NCBI GenBank assembly: GCA_002964805.2
Contig: PUDQ02000058.1
Coordinates: 285,277 to 349,276 of the forward strand
Length of the DNA: 64,000 nt
Direction: 5' to 3'
Origin: Trametes villosa
Lineage: Eukaryota > Basidiomycota > Agaricomycetes > Polyporales > Polyporaceae
In this document: positions 1 to 12,313 of the stretch, one piece after another
How the letters are laid out: each line of letters begins with the position of its first letter
Position numbering within the stretch: position 1 is the stretch's first letter
Position numbers and translations under genes: made by a program
Notes under the pieces: model-generated
The model's input: the letters and a program-made list of their open reading frames with translations, nothing else
What the model was told of the DNA's origin: nothing
Databases searched by the model: none

Positions 1-1480
1 TAATATGGACCACTTCTGGAGCGCCTGCAGACCGTGGCTGGCGTGGAATGGAGTCGATTTGTACGCTCGGGGCAATCCGAACCCGGAAGAAGTGTGCAAC
101 GGCACGGTTTGGCTATGTCCTCAAACGGCTGCGACTGCAAAAGTATCCCTCCCATACACCAACGGTCTCAAGGACGATAAAAACGCTCCTGTTCCCCTTG
201 TACTGTCTGTGCATGTGAGTTTCTCGTCGCCCCACGAAAATGCAGCGCGTACTAAAAGATTGACTCGAATATAGCAGCACCTCGGGCTTGCTCGAGATCG
301 CATGGGTCGGAATCTGATCCTCAAGCTTGTCGACAAGGGGTCAGCCGAACACAATATCAATCGGCTACTTCTCCAGGAGACTCGACCCACTTTTCCCGAC
401 AATGAATCGTTTCCATGCGTCCTCGCTCCCGTCGCAGTCCTCGACACTCCTCATGCATATTCCTTCGTTGTCATGCCCATGTGAGTTCTATAGCTCGTAC
501 TCGGTGGGAGATACCAGAACGAGCTGCATTTAGGTGGGGCTCCTTTATATTTCTCGAGGACTTGCAGTTTTGCGGGGAAATACTTCAAGCCATGCGCTGC
601 GCTCTCCAGGTAAGCACATATACCTACCAGCGATGATCCCGCCGCTTTAGGACCAACCTCATAAATTTCTCCAGGGGCTCGCATACTTACATGAACGGCG
701 CATCGCTCATCGGGTATGTACTGTTGCAGCTTGTGCAGGTTCGGAGTATTCTCACTGCGGTTGCTAGGATATATGCGACTACAATATCGTCGTTAACGTC
801 AACGGCCCTAGTTTCGGGTATCCTGAAACTAGAGAGCTGCTCCGCGAACACCGCCGCAGCCACGAGATGATCTATGCTCTCATGGACTTCGACCAGTCTC
901 TCCTCCTACCACTCGACACTTCCCTCGTGGGCTGCCGTCGACCGGCACAGGAGGCCATGACATGGGGTAATGGTCTATTCAAACCCTATGAGGATATCAA
1001 CCTTGGGCAGCCGTTCTACAACCCGTTCGCCTTCGACGTCGCTATGATGGGGCATTTCTTCCAATACCACTTTGCGGTATGATCGCCTTTGTGTGCGCTC
1101 TGCGAACGCGCCATCTAAACCGTTCTCTCCAGGATGCAGTACCGCAAATTCCGGGCCTCGCCGCGCTGTTCGACTGCATGACCGACTACTCCATTCCGCG
1201 GCGGCTGACCGCCCCGCAGGCGATGCAGTTTTTCGACAGCATCGTGTCGTCGCTCCCTCCCGATACTCTCAAAGCGCAGGTCACGCTCACTACAAGCCTT
1301 GAACACACGAACGGCTCCGAATACTATTGGAGCAAGCTGTCTGCGGGAGATATGCTGGTTTGGGGCAAATACCGCCGCATCCGTCCCTGGTCGATAACAC
1401 GGTGGATCTTGGAATGGGTGGGAACCTACCCGATAGGTTGGAGGGCTCTGTGCTTTGTTCGCCGGGTGCTACGACTCTAG
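1..1480 (+). CDS. Kinase-like protein K1, 5'-partial
   Basis: Member of a six-gene protein-kinase-like family in this window. The exons give an N-terminal motif (FWSACRPWLAWNG, from about position 14), a VAIK-like Lys (LILKLVDKGSAEH), the end of the hinge (FVVMP, near 480), the catalytic loop HR|DICDYN split by an intron (donor near 716, acceptor near 768), and DFDQS in place of DFG (about 886). The alpha-F segment is NPFAFDVA and the family tail ends VRRVLRL before TAG at 1478-1480. The Lys, HRD Asp, loop Asn and metal-site Asp are kept, while the Gly of DFG is Asp. Sisters have one or two exons before the FW motif, so the true start is probably outside the window and the ATG at 8 is probably internal. 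Substrate and activity are unknown. By its tail it is closest to K5 and K6. Confidence 0.7.
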
Positions 1481-2533
1481 GCTGAATGCTCGCCATGCCC
1501 GTGGAGGGGAAGGCCAGTTGCGCGGCGCGCCTGCGCAGGTACCGACGCACTGGCGCCGAGGCTCGGCCACGTAGCGCCGGTTCCCTACGTTTTGCTGTGA
1601 CTGGAATGCCGACTCCTATCCTTCAAATCTTCGTGTCTAGTATTGATCAGCTCAAGCTGGTGTACTCTCACGAAACAGCCGGATCTCAAGCTTCAAGGGC
1701 TCCAACTGCCACAGTCCTATGTCAGATCCCCTGTCATGCTGACCACCCCTGACAGACAGCGGCTATGCGATTGCTGTTGTTTGACATCATACGCGTTGGG
1801 CGCGTTCATCTCAATCGGTACCGTCCTGCGCTTGCCCTAGTATGAGTCTTTTTGCCCACAGCATACCGGGGTTGAAACGGGCCTCGTATTTGCTGATTAA
1901 TCGCGGTCGCCGCCTCCCAACCTAGTAGCTCCCCCCCGATTCTACGGTCCCCGAGCTTGCGATGCCATCGCGTACATATCGGGTAGGTCCTTCGATCCAT
2001 AAAGCGTTCAGGGTTTACTTACCTGAAAACGCCCTACATCTGCACAGGACTTCTGAACGGGTAGCACAAGGGGCTGGAGCCTTGTGACGAGCTCTTGCCT
2101 CGCTTCCCAGCACTCTACTTCCTCGCTCGTCGCCAAGCGAGTCTATTGCGTGCTCCTGTGGCGATAATTTGCGTTTGCTGACATCTCCCTCGGTGCTGAA
2201 GGGCGCACTCAGCCCGCCCGACCTGTCTCAATGAGCGCTGGCCCCAGGCGAAAGTCCGGTCGCAATCCCCCGAGGCTCTGAGTCTGGTATGCACGTCCAC
2301 CAATCCAGGTGTGGCGTCGTCCATAAGTTTCATCCGCGCTGCGTCCATCTGCCCAGGACCTGAAGCTGGAAGTGCATTGTCCCGTGCATACTCGCGCTCG
2401 CGCCACGCCGTTCATCTGACCGCCCGTGACATTCGTCTACCCGTGCCTGCGCCGCGGTCCAATACCTACAAGTAGGTTCAGAATTCACGGTGCATTCCTG
2501 CCAGGTACTTGCGTTCTTCGAGTTCTAGTCGAC
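1481..2533. other. Intergenic, with copy 1 of a short direct repeat
   Basis: No convincing gene. The small open frames here lack homology signals and splice support. Around 1538-1573 lies a GC-rich stretch that recurs near 4709-4744 on the other side of the DUF6533 gene. The last few hundred bases presumably hold that gene's promoter; no clear TATA box was found. Confidence 0.5.
1538..1573 (+). repeat. Short direct repeat, copy 1
   Basis: Contains GTACCGACGC, then TGGCGCCG, then GGCCACGT within 36 bases. The same three blocks in the same order and spacing occur near 4709-4744. There are only a few mismatches. The origin is unknown. Confidence 0.55.
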
Positions 2534-4373
2534 ATGTCCTCTCAGGACAGCGTGGACGCTGCCGATATCATAGAGTTGTACCAAGACAAGTGCGTGACCC
2601 CTTTACCCACTTCCCGCGTCTTGGACTCACGTCATACTACGCTAATACCACACCAGCTTCACCGTCAGCTGCATCGTATACTCCGTAACCGGTGCGTACG
2701 CGTCTCCCGTCTCGTAACGTGCTTGCATGTCTGAGTCTCGTGTAGCGCTCCTCCTGTACGACTACCTGATCACCCTGGACGAAGAGATCAGGCTGTTTTG
2801 GGGGCGCAAGGTCACCGGTGCATCCGTGCTTTACTTCGTGACTCGGTACTGGACTCTCTTCACAATGGAGATTTTGGGGGGTATCTCCTTTGCGAGGCTC
2901 TCGGATCAAGTAAGTACTATCACCTACTCGTCCATGTCCATGACTGAGTTCCCGGCAATAGGGGTTGGTCGACAATTTGTTCACGCCCCAATAACACCGT
3001 TGACTGTCCACCCTCTAGCTGCAATGTCATCACGATAGTCCAAAATGGCAGTATCTTAATTGAGTACATCCCGTTGGCGGGTATGTATCCACACCATAAT
3101 GCCCTATGGGTACTCCCACTGATATTCACCAACGTCCATGTTGGTAGCATTCCAGGGCATGCGTGTACTGGCGTTGAGCGGGTTCAATTGGCCGCTATCA
3201 TGGGCCGTCTTCATCCTGGCCCTTGGGGGGCCGATAAGCGTCAATCTGGTGCGAGTACTAGTTCGCTCGATGACGAGACCGCCGACGCTAATACATGCTC
3301 CTGTCCAGGCTACATATGCCTATGGCTTCCGTGGCGAGAATCTATTGACCACGGGTTGCCAAGAAGTGAACGACCTGTCGCTCCTGCAGGGTTCAATGTA
3401 CGTCATATGTTTGTGGAACCTGTGATAGCTGTCAGCCCCGCTAATCGTTCTCTTTTCGCCCACTAGTTGTGTGTACTCATTTCCCTCGTGCTGATACCGC
3501 TACCGTCCATCAAACTGACTTCCTCCCGTTAAGTTTCCGCAGTGTCCCGATCTACCCTGATCCTCGCAGACCTCCTAGTCATAGCGGTCACAGTCAAGAA
3601 GACGTGGCAGAGAGATACGTCCCAGGTGACGCGCCGCACCGGAAGGCTAGCAATCGCAGATGTGCTTTTCTATAATGGTTCGTGTGTTAATTTCGATGTA
3701 TATTTCGCTCATACGAGCTGACGGGATTCATTCTTGATGTCGACCTCAAGGAATGAAGTACTTCGCGTAAGGCAAACGGTACATCTGGTAACCCGCAGAC
3801 ACTTACGTTTTTTCAAGCGTTCTACTGTGCCTGAACCTCGCCGCAGTAGTTCTTGTTCATCTCTCTGTATGTGCGGCCGTCGTGTTCTACTGGGGCAAAG
3901 TCGCTGAACGTACATCGGCGATATAGATTGCCACTATCGCGCAGGGTGCAAGCTACATAACTCAGGTGACAGAGCCGTGAGTCTCGCATGTGTTTTCCGT
4001 GCGCCGCGCGGCGCAGCCTGCTTGATGCTGAACTTCTAACAGGTTGGCCACAATCTTCACATGCCGCTTTCTCCTCGACTTGCAGGCCGCGAACCAGGCC
4101 ACCACGGAACTCAACTCCCAGCTGTACTCCCTCGGGGAGCTCAGCTCGCCGCCATCGGCCGCTGGAACGCTCGTCTTCGCGTCGCGGATGATCGGGTCCA
4201 TTGGCGCGTCGGTTGGTCCTGGTTCCGCATCATTCGACGAGCCTGCTGGCGACTACCGCGACGAAGTAGATGACGCCAGCGAAATTGGGATGGGCTCGAT
4301 ACATGCGGACAGCGCTGACCCCACTTGGCGCGAGCTTTCGCCCCACGCGTACCTCGCTACTGAACTGAGATGA
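2534..4373 (+). CDS. DUF6533 domain multi-pass membrane protein
   Basis: Integral membrane protein of the large basidiomycete DUF6533 family (function unknown, typically about seven helices). ATG at 2534 opens MSSQDSVDAADIIELYQD; the next exons give FTVSCIVYSVT and the signature LLLYDYLITLDEEIRLFW (2752-2800), followed by an RYWTL segment. Further exons supply helices such as MRVLALSGFNWPLSWAVFI (about 3160), LILADLLVIAVTVKKTWQ (about 3560) and LCLNLAAVVLVHLSVCAAVV (about 3830). The C-terminal exon starts LATIFTCRFLLDLQAANQ, a family-typical motif, and ends at TGA 4371-4373 with an acidic, Gly/Ser-rich tail. At least eight introns are needed. Some internal borders are uncertain, notably near 2735, 2960 and 3480. 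Confidence 0.8.
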
Positions 4374-4889
4374 AAACGACCCGGCGGCGTAGGCCTTCAA
4401 ACGTGCTCCGGATACCTATACCTCACTGAGCCACAATGTGTATCTAGCCTTTAGCCCCGACTGCCTTGATAGAAAACGTTCGCACATTTTAGTTGCTCCC
4501 ATTGTCTGGCTTGGAGACGAACGGGGTTCGAGATGTCGCCCCTCTTCGAATTCAGGTGTTTTTAGCCATGTCTGCTCAGTTAATCAGGCAACTATCATCG
4601 AGCGAGCACCTTGTTGCCCGTTGTCCTCTCTTGAGACTTGGCATACTGGAGTGGCTCCCGCAGAGAAATGTTGGAGGTAGCGCCGGATGGCTGGGCCCGG
4701 CGGCGCATGTACCGACGCGTTGGCGCCGGGGCCTGGCCACGTGGAATGACGACGCGGGGCTGCGGGCGTCGAGCGCCCCTTGGTCCAAGACAAGCCAGGC
4801 CTGGAGGCGGAGCACTCCATCGACTCTTGCCTCCGTACCCCCACCATCCCGCCTCTCCTTCACTCTCAACCTCGATTCACACACAAACC
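4374..4889. other. Intergenic and PP2C promoter region, with direct repeat copy 2
   Basis: Holds the second copy of the short repeat, about 145-180 bp upstream of the PP2C ATG. The final 80 bases are pyrimidine-rich (CCTCTCCTTCACTCTCAACC), as is common before fungal starts. No gene is seen. Confidence 0.5.
4709..4744 (+). repeat. Short direct repeat, copy 2
   Basis: Same ordered blocks as the copy near 1538: GTACCGACGC, TGGCGCCG and GGCCACGT. The two copies bracket the DUF6533 gene in direct orientation. This could be a shared regulatory element, or the trace of an insertion or duplication. Confidence 0.55.
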
Positions 4890-6233
4890 ATGGCATCCGC
4901 CGTATCCGAAGGGTCCTGTAAGTTTGCGGCTACTGCGTAGTGCTCTCTAGACGCTGACTGTGGCTGTATTCCATTGATCAATCAGCCCATTCCGGCTCGC
5001 AGTGCGTACTCGCCCGGTATCTTGCGCATGGGCCCCACGTTAATCCTTCACGCGTAGAAACTACAGCGAGCAAGTTCCGCCAAACCTCTCCTTCAAATGC
5101 GCAGTGACCGACTCCAAGGGGCCCCGGCGGTCCATGGAAGACGCGCATTCAATTGTCGTCCCGTTCGGCGGTATCCGCGGACAAGGCTTTTTCGCGATTT
5201 TCGATGGCCACGCAGGAAAAGCGGCTGCAGAATGGTGTGGAGTGAACTTTGCGCCGGTATGGTCCTCCTGCCTCCCGTTTCACGCGCCACTTTGCCCATG
5301 ATTACCATCCCAGAGTCTTGTGAACGTCCTCCGCAAAGACAAGAGCGCGGCCATCCCGGACGTGCTCAATCAGACGTTCTACGAGGTGGACATGAGCCTC
5401 TCCAAGCTGTCCGAGGAGTCCGATGGCAAGATGCACTCCGGGTGCACCGCGGTCACCGCGTTCCTGCGTCTCGAGGACGAGAACGGCGGCCAATCCTTCC
5501 TCCCGCCGGATTTTGAGCCGCTCGCGCCAAGCGTCTCGGGCGTGTCCAACGACGAAGGAAGTGCCGATGGAGAGCCATCGAAGAAGAGCGCGCCGAGTAA
5601 GCTCATGCATGCTATCAAGAGCCTGGGAAGCGTGTCTTCACACTCTCCCTCGTCTGCCGACACAGGCGATTCGCAGCCGTCCACCGTGACGGAGAAGATG
5701 TTCGTGCCCCCCGCGAACGTGCGCCGGGTGCTGTACTGCGCGAACGCAGGCGATGCCCGCGGCGTGCTGTGTCGCGCGGGCAGGGGCGTCCGGCTCACGT
5801 ATGACCACAAGGGGTCGGATAAGCAGGAGGCGAAGCGCATCATGGACGCGGGCGGGTTCGTTATGAGCGGCCGTGTTAACGGCGTCCTCGCGGTCACGCG
5901 CAGTCTCGGCGACTCGTCCATGAAGGAATTCGTCGTCGGCTCTCCGTACACCACGGAGACCGAGCTCAGCGAGGAGGACGAGTTCCTGATCCTGGCCTGC
6001 GATGGGGTACGTGCCCTGATGCTATCATACGCGCGCGCCACTCACATTCGGTTGATCAGCTGTGGGACGTGGTCAGCGACCAGGCCGCGGTCGAGCTCGT
6101 TCGCGGTATCGCGGACCCCCGCAAAGCAGCGGAGGAGCTCCTCGAGCACGCATACCGCAACTACTCCTCGGATAACGTCACCGTGCTCGTGGTGCGGTTC
6201 CGGGACCCTCCCGAGAACGTCCGCGCTAATTGA
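4890..6233 (+). CDS. PP2C-family Ser/Thr phosphatase, copy 1
   Basis: Metal-dependent protein phosphatase (PPM/PP2C). It starts at ATG 4890 (MASAVSEGS, then an intron) and reads RRSMEDAHSIVVPFGG and FFAIFDGHAGKAAAEWCG, which hold the N-terminal metal-binding Asp residues. GDARGVL, VTRSLGD, the DG|LWDVVSDQ split by an intron near 6009-6059, and SSDNVTVLVVRF follow, so all core PP2C motifs are present. An approximately 70-residue Ser/Pro-rich insertion (5520-5700) sits between LRLEDENGGQSFLPP and ANVRRVLYCAN. About four introns; stop at 6231-6233. A paralogue with the same motifs and a shorter insertion lies in reverse at 51586-52862. The substrate is unknown. Confidence 0.92.
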
Positions 6234-7587
6234 CGGCGTCGCTATCGGGGCTCTGTCCTGCTGACACGGTATGCCCGCACCCCTTCCCCTCACACCCTCT
6301 GGTATCAGTCATTGACCGGCGCGCACCCAGGCTCCGGAAAGCGTCGCGTCGATTCCTATACAAGCTGCCGCCGAAGTCGTCGTCGCCCGTCATACACGGA
6401 TGAGGACCCGCCATACCCGCCCGACCTCGTCGCGCCCCGCGCTCCGCCCCCGTTCCGCCCCCGGTGTCTTTTCTTTCGGGTCTCATCGTGCACGCGCCGC
6501 CCTCGCACCTCATATCGGACAGTCTGTATCATACTGGGTATCATATACGCAGCTACTTCACATATGTAGCGTTGAACGTGAATTCGGAACCGGTCTCTGG
6601 CAATGTAAATCTATAATCGTATCCGCAACGTTGGAGCCTCGGGTTACAGCGGGCCGCGTCGAGGAGTACCTGGGTAGACCTGGGTGTGTCGCCAGCGACA
6701 ATGCATGGCCCTGAGCTAAACTCGGCCCTGGAGAAGGTTCTGGCGGAAGTGGGTTTGCCCGCAATCAGGCATTTCCCCCCGCTGTTATGGTTGGTGGGAT
6801 GAACGATTTGCACCGTGAGGAGGATCGGCATCGTTAGGCGAGAAGAAGTGCTGCTATTTTCCTCGAGGGAACTGCGGAGGGGATATGGGGTTGTGGGTGG
6901 TTATGGGTCCACTGCCGCATCCGCAACCGCTCTCGTCCACTGGACACTTCACTAGTGTACTAGAACTACAGCTCTCGTATCTCATGCACCGTAACCGGTT
7001 TGTAGCACAACTTTATCCGGGCCTCTGCGGGTTGCAGATGCATGAAATTAGCTGAATAGCCCCGGACCGCTCTGAAAATACGTCAGTGAGACGAGACTCC
7101 CGTGCCTCGGGCATCTCCTTTTTCGCTATAACGGCTAACAAAAATTGATACTATCGTATGCAACATGACAGACAAAGGCCTACTGCAGTCTGACAGAAAT
7201 TGCTAGACGGAGCCTCGCGCGAAACGTTGGCAACATCGAGGTTCGAACGCGCGCGAGGAAGTTCAGGGAAGTTCGCGAGAGGACACAGCGCCCGAACAAG
7301 CGCGCGCCTACGACGTCATAGCCGCGCTGTGCTTGGCACGATGCAGGCAAGCCTTCTCTCGCCGGCGCACCGCCCTCCTTGCTCTTCCTCCTCACCGCAT
7401 CCCGGCGTTCTCCTCCCATCTCTCTCAGGTGCTCATCCCGCTCTTCCCCTCGCCTGCTCCACCAACTCTGTATAAAAGTCTTACTTCTTGCACGACCCGA
7501 TCACGCTTTCTCTGAACGAAACATAACCCTTAGCCACTCGCCCGCGACATTCACGAACAACCTCTGGCGGTGTAGAGCATCGTCGCT
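6234..7587. other. Intergenic; PNS1 promoter and 5' UTR
   Basis: No gene recognised over about 1.35 kb. Short open frames on both strands have no family signal. A strong TATA box lies near the right end; the pyrimidine-rich tract after 7360 looks like core promoter and 5' UTR. Confidence 0.55.
7471..7477 (+). promoter_or_regulatory. TATA box of the PNS1-like gene
   Basis: TATAAAA in the context CTCTGTATAAAAGTC, about 115 bp before the ATG at 7588. It is preceded by a CT-rich tract, as in highly expressed fungal promoters. Confidence 0.6.
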
Positions 7588-10125
7588 ATGTCTAACTGGC
7601 AACCCTCCTCGTCTCCACACCCATACCAGCCTGTCTACGGAGCCCCAGATCCCGGGCCCGCCCCATACTACGCGCAGACGTCCTACGCGCCCCCGCCTCC
7701 CCCACAGCCAGGATATGGCGGGGACAGCAAGTCGCCTTACGCCGGCGAGCGGTTCAAGCCCAAGAAGAGGATCAACGACCCCATCTTCCTCATCCTCTTC
7801 ATCGCGCAGGTGAGTCTGTCGTTACGCGCTCGTGGCGCGTGGCGCTGAACCTGTCGGGCGCGGTGGGTAGTTGGTCGGCTTCGCCATCATCTCCGCCATA
7901 ACGATCTCCAAATTCGGGGGCGGCCTGGGCGGCGGCGCGGGCTCGGGGAACACTGGCAGCAAGGTCACGCTCAACTAGTGAGTGTTCGATCCGACTTGCG
8001 CGTGCTGAATGGACCACTGAAACCTTCGCGTCCAGCCATACTGTGATCCTGCTGCTCTTCGTGACGGGCGCGGGCCTCGTGCTCTCGGCGTTCTACCTCA
8101 TCCTTACGCGCGCGTTTACGAAAATCATCATGCATATCACGCTAGTGCTCTCAATCTTGCTTAATATGTGAGTATTGAAACTGCTCGCCGTCGCCAGTGT
8201 TGCTGAAGACGTTCGCACTGCAGTGGAATCGCTGTATACTACTGGATCACGAAGTATTGGTGTAAGTATGCAGCATTTTGCCGGCATGTTTGCGCGTACT
8301 AACTGTTTCTCCAACCAGCCGGGGCTATTGTCTTCACGGTCATCGCTCTCGTGTCGGTACTCGCGTACTGGGGCTACCGCTCGCGTATACCCCTTGCGTC
8401 TCTTCTCCTGCAAGTCGTCATGGATGTTGCCAAGCATCACCCAAGCGTCTACTTTGTTGCGTTCGTCGCGCTTATCCTGCAAGCCGCGCTCAGCGTGTAA
8501 GTGCGCGATTCCGACCCATTGTGGCCGAGTTTTGACGCATATATGCGCACTATAGGTGGTACACGTTCACCGTGATTGCTACGTAGGTTCTCCATCCTCC
8601 CGTAACGATGTGATTGGCTGACCGTGTTCCAGCTACGTGAGGTACACGCCGGGAAGCCCAAGTACGTGCTGTTCGCTCGCGCGCTCTCACCGGAACTGAC
8701 AATTCAATCAGCCTGCGACTTTGGCGAGACCTGCTCCTCCGCAAAGGTCATCGGTTTCATCGTCTACGAGACGTTCTCGTTCCTCTGGACATCTCAGGTC
8801 ATTGGGAACGTCGCCCTCGCGACTCTCGCCGGCGGACCCTTCGGCAGTACGTGCAACTGTCTGCGCAACTCTGTTCGCAGCTCACCCTGTGATGTACAGG
8901 CTGGTACTACTTCGGCCCGCGCGAGCAGGGTATGATGGTAAGCACCCGACGACCTTCAGCGTGCCGGGCATACTGGCTAATTGCTACCTTTCTGCCAGCC
9001 TGCGCACCCGACTCTCTCCTCGTTCGTCCGCGCCTCGACGCTCTCGCTGGGCTCCATCGCCTTCGGCTCGCTCATCGTCACGATCCTCGAGCTGATCAAG
9101 ATGCTGCTCAACGTCGCGCGCAACAGCGCCAACGCTGATGGTCACCGTGCGTGCCCTCCCGTTGCTGACCGTTGCTGGTCTCCCCGAGAAACGTTGATGC
9201 TGACCTTGATGTCCAGCGGTCGAGGCGTGCCTGGCGTTCTGCGCGGAGTGCTTCATCGGGTGCATTGAGAGCGCGGTCGAGTACTTCAACAGGTGCGTGG
9301 TTGTTGTTGTCTGAATGACTGTATGCGGCGATGCTGATATGCTGCCTGGGTAGATACGCATACATTGAGATTGGTAGGCACCTCCTCATTCCGGAGTTGG
9401 ACTTCATGTTGACACAGTGCAACAGCGCTATACGGCAAGCCGTACATCAGCGCCGCGAAGGACACTTGGCGGCTGTTCAAGGACCGCGGCATCGACGCGC
9501 TCATCAACGACTCCCTGGTCGGCATGAGTGAGTGCTCCCGCCCCAATCTCGTGCCCGGCGGAATGCTGACCATTCCTCTCTAGCGTTGACGTGGGGCGCG
9601 TACGCGATCGGCCTCCTCTGCTCGCTGTTCGCGTACTTGTACCTCCGCTGTGAGTACCCTCGCTGAAGCTTTCGGTCCGATGGCTGCTGATGCTGTGACG
9701 CCGCTCTAGACACGCATCCGTCGTACAACGTGGACGGGCAGTACACCGCGCCCGTGCTCGTCTTCGCGTTCCTCATCGGCCTGCAATGCTGTACGTCGCT
9801 TCGTGCCCATCTACGAGCTCTGGTAGCTGACTACGTTGCGCGTTCGCAGCGCTCACGCTCTCCTCCGCGATCGAGGCGGGTGTGTCCACCATGTACGTAC
9901 TCGCTCCTCGACGCCGTAAGCTACATAACACTGACGACGATGCCGCACCGACAGCTTTGTGGGTCTGGGAGAGGACCCGCAGGTGCTCGCGATCCGTGCG
10001 CCGGCTCTGTTCGCGGTGCGTCTATCTTGTTATGAGTGCAATGCGACGAGACTGACGGAGTCATGTATGTGTAGCTCATCGCGTCGACGTACCCGGAGGT
10101 CGTCCAAGGCGTGCCAAGGGTGTAG
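7588..10125 (+). CDS. PNS1: Choline-transporter-like protein (PNS1/SLC44 family)
   Basis: Plasma-membrane multi-pass protein of the CTL/SLC44 family; yeast PNS1 is the fungal prototype, and its transport role there is unsettled. The N-terminus is soluble, Pro/Tyr/Gln-rich (MSNWQPSSSPHPYQP) and ends in the basic KPKKRINDPIF before helix 1 (LILFIAQ|LVGFAIISAITI). Later exons add many helices, for example HTVILLLFVTGAGLVLSAFY, AIVFTVIALVSVLAYWGYRS and VIGFIVYETFSFLWTSQVIG. The family-typical segments SSFVRASTLSLGSIAFGSL, CLAFCAECFIGCIESAVEYF and YAYIEI|A-YGKPYISAAKDTW follow. It ends with ASTYPEVVQGVPRV and TAG at 10123-10125. About 16 exons with introns of about 50-60 nt. The family assignment is firm; the exact borders of the smallest exons (8540-8700, 9900-10080) are less so. 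Confidence 0.88.
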
Positions 10126-10680
10126 CGAGTTGTCATCGAGTATCGGTCGACGTAGTGGCGCGCGGTCGGCGACATCTGCGTGTACGCAGTGGAGATGACG
10201 TTCGATTCGGGCTTGCAATATATCTCGGCCGACGTTCAAGATCCTGTGCAGTGGCTCTCGGGTTGTCCGTCACATCTCAGCAGTGCTCAGCATGAGCTCA
10301 CACTTTGGGTAAAGGGCAGTGGGAGTGTGTTGACCTGCCACTTGTTCAGAGAGATCCCCCACGGTAGCCCCGCGTGCACGACGCAAGAGACGGCAAAATC
10401 AACAGCAGTCACATTCATAGCGCTTTGAGCCGCGATAGCACGAGATACCAGTACAAAACGTAGCGACGGAGACGGGAAGATACACAATTGAGAATTGAGG
10501 ATTCGTTGTCGCCGTTCGTGGCTGACAGCCACGGCGCGGGCGTAGGCCATCCTTCTAGACCTATGTCCCCGCGCAGACTCTGCTTGACTCCGTGTGCGCA
10601 ATGCATCACAGGTCGCGCTCAGTATACGAGACCACTTCCGATGCCTTCAGGGGCCCGGTGGCGAGCATGAGGGCGCCTAA
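10126..10680. other. Convergent intergenic region with non-coding repeat R1
   Basis: Lies between the stops of PNS1 (+) and K2 (-). It contains repeat R1 (about 10402-10600). No gene: the minus-strand open frame through R1 is not conserved at the protein level in R2. Confidence 0.55.
10402..10600 (+). repeat. Non-coding repeat R1
   Basis: Similar to R2 (about 12636-12805) in the same orientation. Shared blocks in order are CACATTCATAGC, CACGAGATAC, AGTACAA, a GCGCGG/GTAGGCC stretch, CCATCCTTCTAG and CCTATG. Similarity is interrupted by small indels. Both copies lie just downstream of minus-strand genes (K2 and B1). Confidence 0.7.
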
Positions 10681-12313
10681 CTAGATCCGAAGAAAGCGTC
10701 GTACAGCCGCAACGACAGCGTACCCAACTTCGGTGGTGTTCAGCCAGCGCAGGAGGCGGGTAGTCCAGGAGAGGGGCGGTGGCCGGTGAGATTTCCATCT
10801 GGCTTGAAGCTCAGGACTGAGTTTGTCCCAGTAAAGCTCCGGGCTACCCATAGGCTCCAGGTCGAACTGGAGGGAGACGCGCGAGTCAAGCGTTTCTGAG
10901 GGGAGCCCTCCCTCGAGCTCGTGGAAGAAGCTGAGCGCTTCTTCTGCCGTCCACCGTTGATCGATGGCGTGCGTCGTCATTCTGCCGATGAAGGGCGCGA
11001 GAAGAGGGACGACGGGAATGGCCTCCTGTACACTTGTCAGCACATGCGATGATCTTTGCCCTGCTGTCCACTCGCCTTGAACCAGCACAGATACAGGTTG
11101 CCGAGACACGCCACGTCAAATGCAAACGGGTTATAGTGCCGCGCGCCTTGGTATACATCCACCGGATGGTAAAACTGTTTCCCCGTGAATGCCTCCCATG
11201 CCGGTCGACGACATCCTGTCAGAGACATGTCGAGGGGTAGCTGTAGTGACAAGTCGAAGTCGAAAAGCGCATACGCCGCCGATGGCGATCGGGAGTGCTC
11301 CCGCAAGCGCTGGGTACAGCCCTCTGACGGAAAATCGTCGCAGTACCAATTGATCAGGATGTTGGTTTCGTCTATGTCCTGTGGGAGTGTTAGCTCCGCT
11401 GCATTGTATTGTATGGTGCGTACTGACTCTGTGCGCAATCCTGTGCTGATGAAGGAACGATAGCCCCTATGAACAGCACAGAACCGTGAGTTAGGACCAG
11501 GTGGCAGCACAGGCATAGCTACGCTCACCGATAAGGTGCAACGGATGAAAATCATCACTTGGCGGATACTATCGAGTTTATCGAGGGGAAACTTGGTGCC
11601 CCACCTTGATCAACCTCAGTACCACCTTCAGAGGGATCGAGGACGACACGCATACCTTGGCATTACGACGAAGCTGAAGTTGTAAGGAGAGCCTATTATC
11701 GCCGTTGGAGGTAGGACGCCCACAAACGCGCGATTGTCGTACAGCGAGTTGCATTCTGCTAGGCACTTGTAGATCGAGTGCTCCATAGACCCTTTGTCTA
11801 TGAGTTTGATCACTGCGTCGCGTTGACCGTCCTGGGCATAAGCGAACCTATTCTGCGATACGTCAGTACGCGTGGAAGACGACGCGCCTATTTCACTCAC
11901 TAGGAGTAAGCCTCCCGGTGGCTCATCTGGCTGCTCATGCAGACAACGGTACGCCATTGGATGTCTGATGGCGGAGGTGCCCCTCGGAAACGTCCAGGCG
12001 TTGTTGGAATTTAGGGAACATAGGTAGATACCCAGCGTCGCGAGAGGACGTCGGTATCCTTCCCAGAATGAGTGCATGTCGCAGAAGGGTTGCAAGTACA
12101 TATCAAGCATAGCAGAGACGCTGCCTCCAATCAGCTAAGGACAGTGCCTCAGTACAGAAAATCAAAAAGTTGTGACCGAATCGACATGCATACCTGTGGC
12201 AGGGGCGACTCGAGAGCCCGTTCGGGGTCTCTCTGTGACGGCGTGAGGTCGCACACGATACAGTGGGGCACTGAACCAGTGTCTATTTGTATGGGCAGAC
12301 TATCCCCCGCCAT
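10681..12313 (-). CDS. Kinase-like protein K2
   Basis: Second member of the family. Probable start is ATG at 12313 (MAGDSLPIQIDTG), with exon 1 ending SPLPQ like K3. The next exon has FWEGYRRPLATLG and PMAYRCLHEQP; then DAVIKLIDKGSMEHSIYK (VAIK Lys and a candidate alpha-C Glu) and FVVMP. The catalytic loop is HR|DIDETNILINWYC, split by an intron at about 11388-11440. DFDLSLQLP replaces DFG, and NPFAFDVACLGNL is the alpha-F Asp segment. After the C-lobe comes the shared tail PPPLSWTTRLLRWLN ending VRRFLRI; stop at 10681-10683. It looks intact, with about seven introns. A kinase fold is clear; activity, substrate and role are unknown. Confidence 0.75.

Noticed and set aside
10287..10601. Minus-strand open frame through repeat R1
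   Set aside because: The corresponding R2 frame encodes unrelated residues and stops early, so the repeat is not protein-coding.
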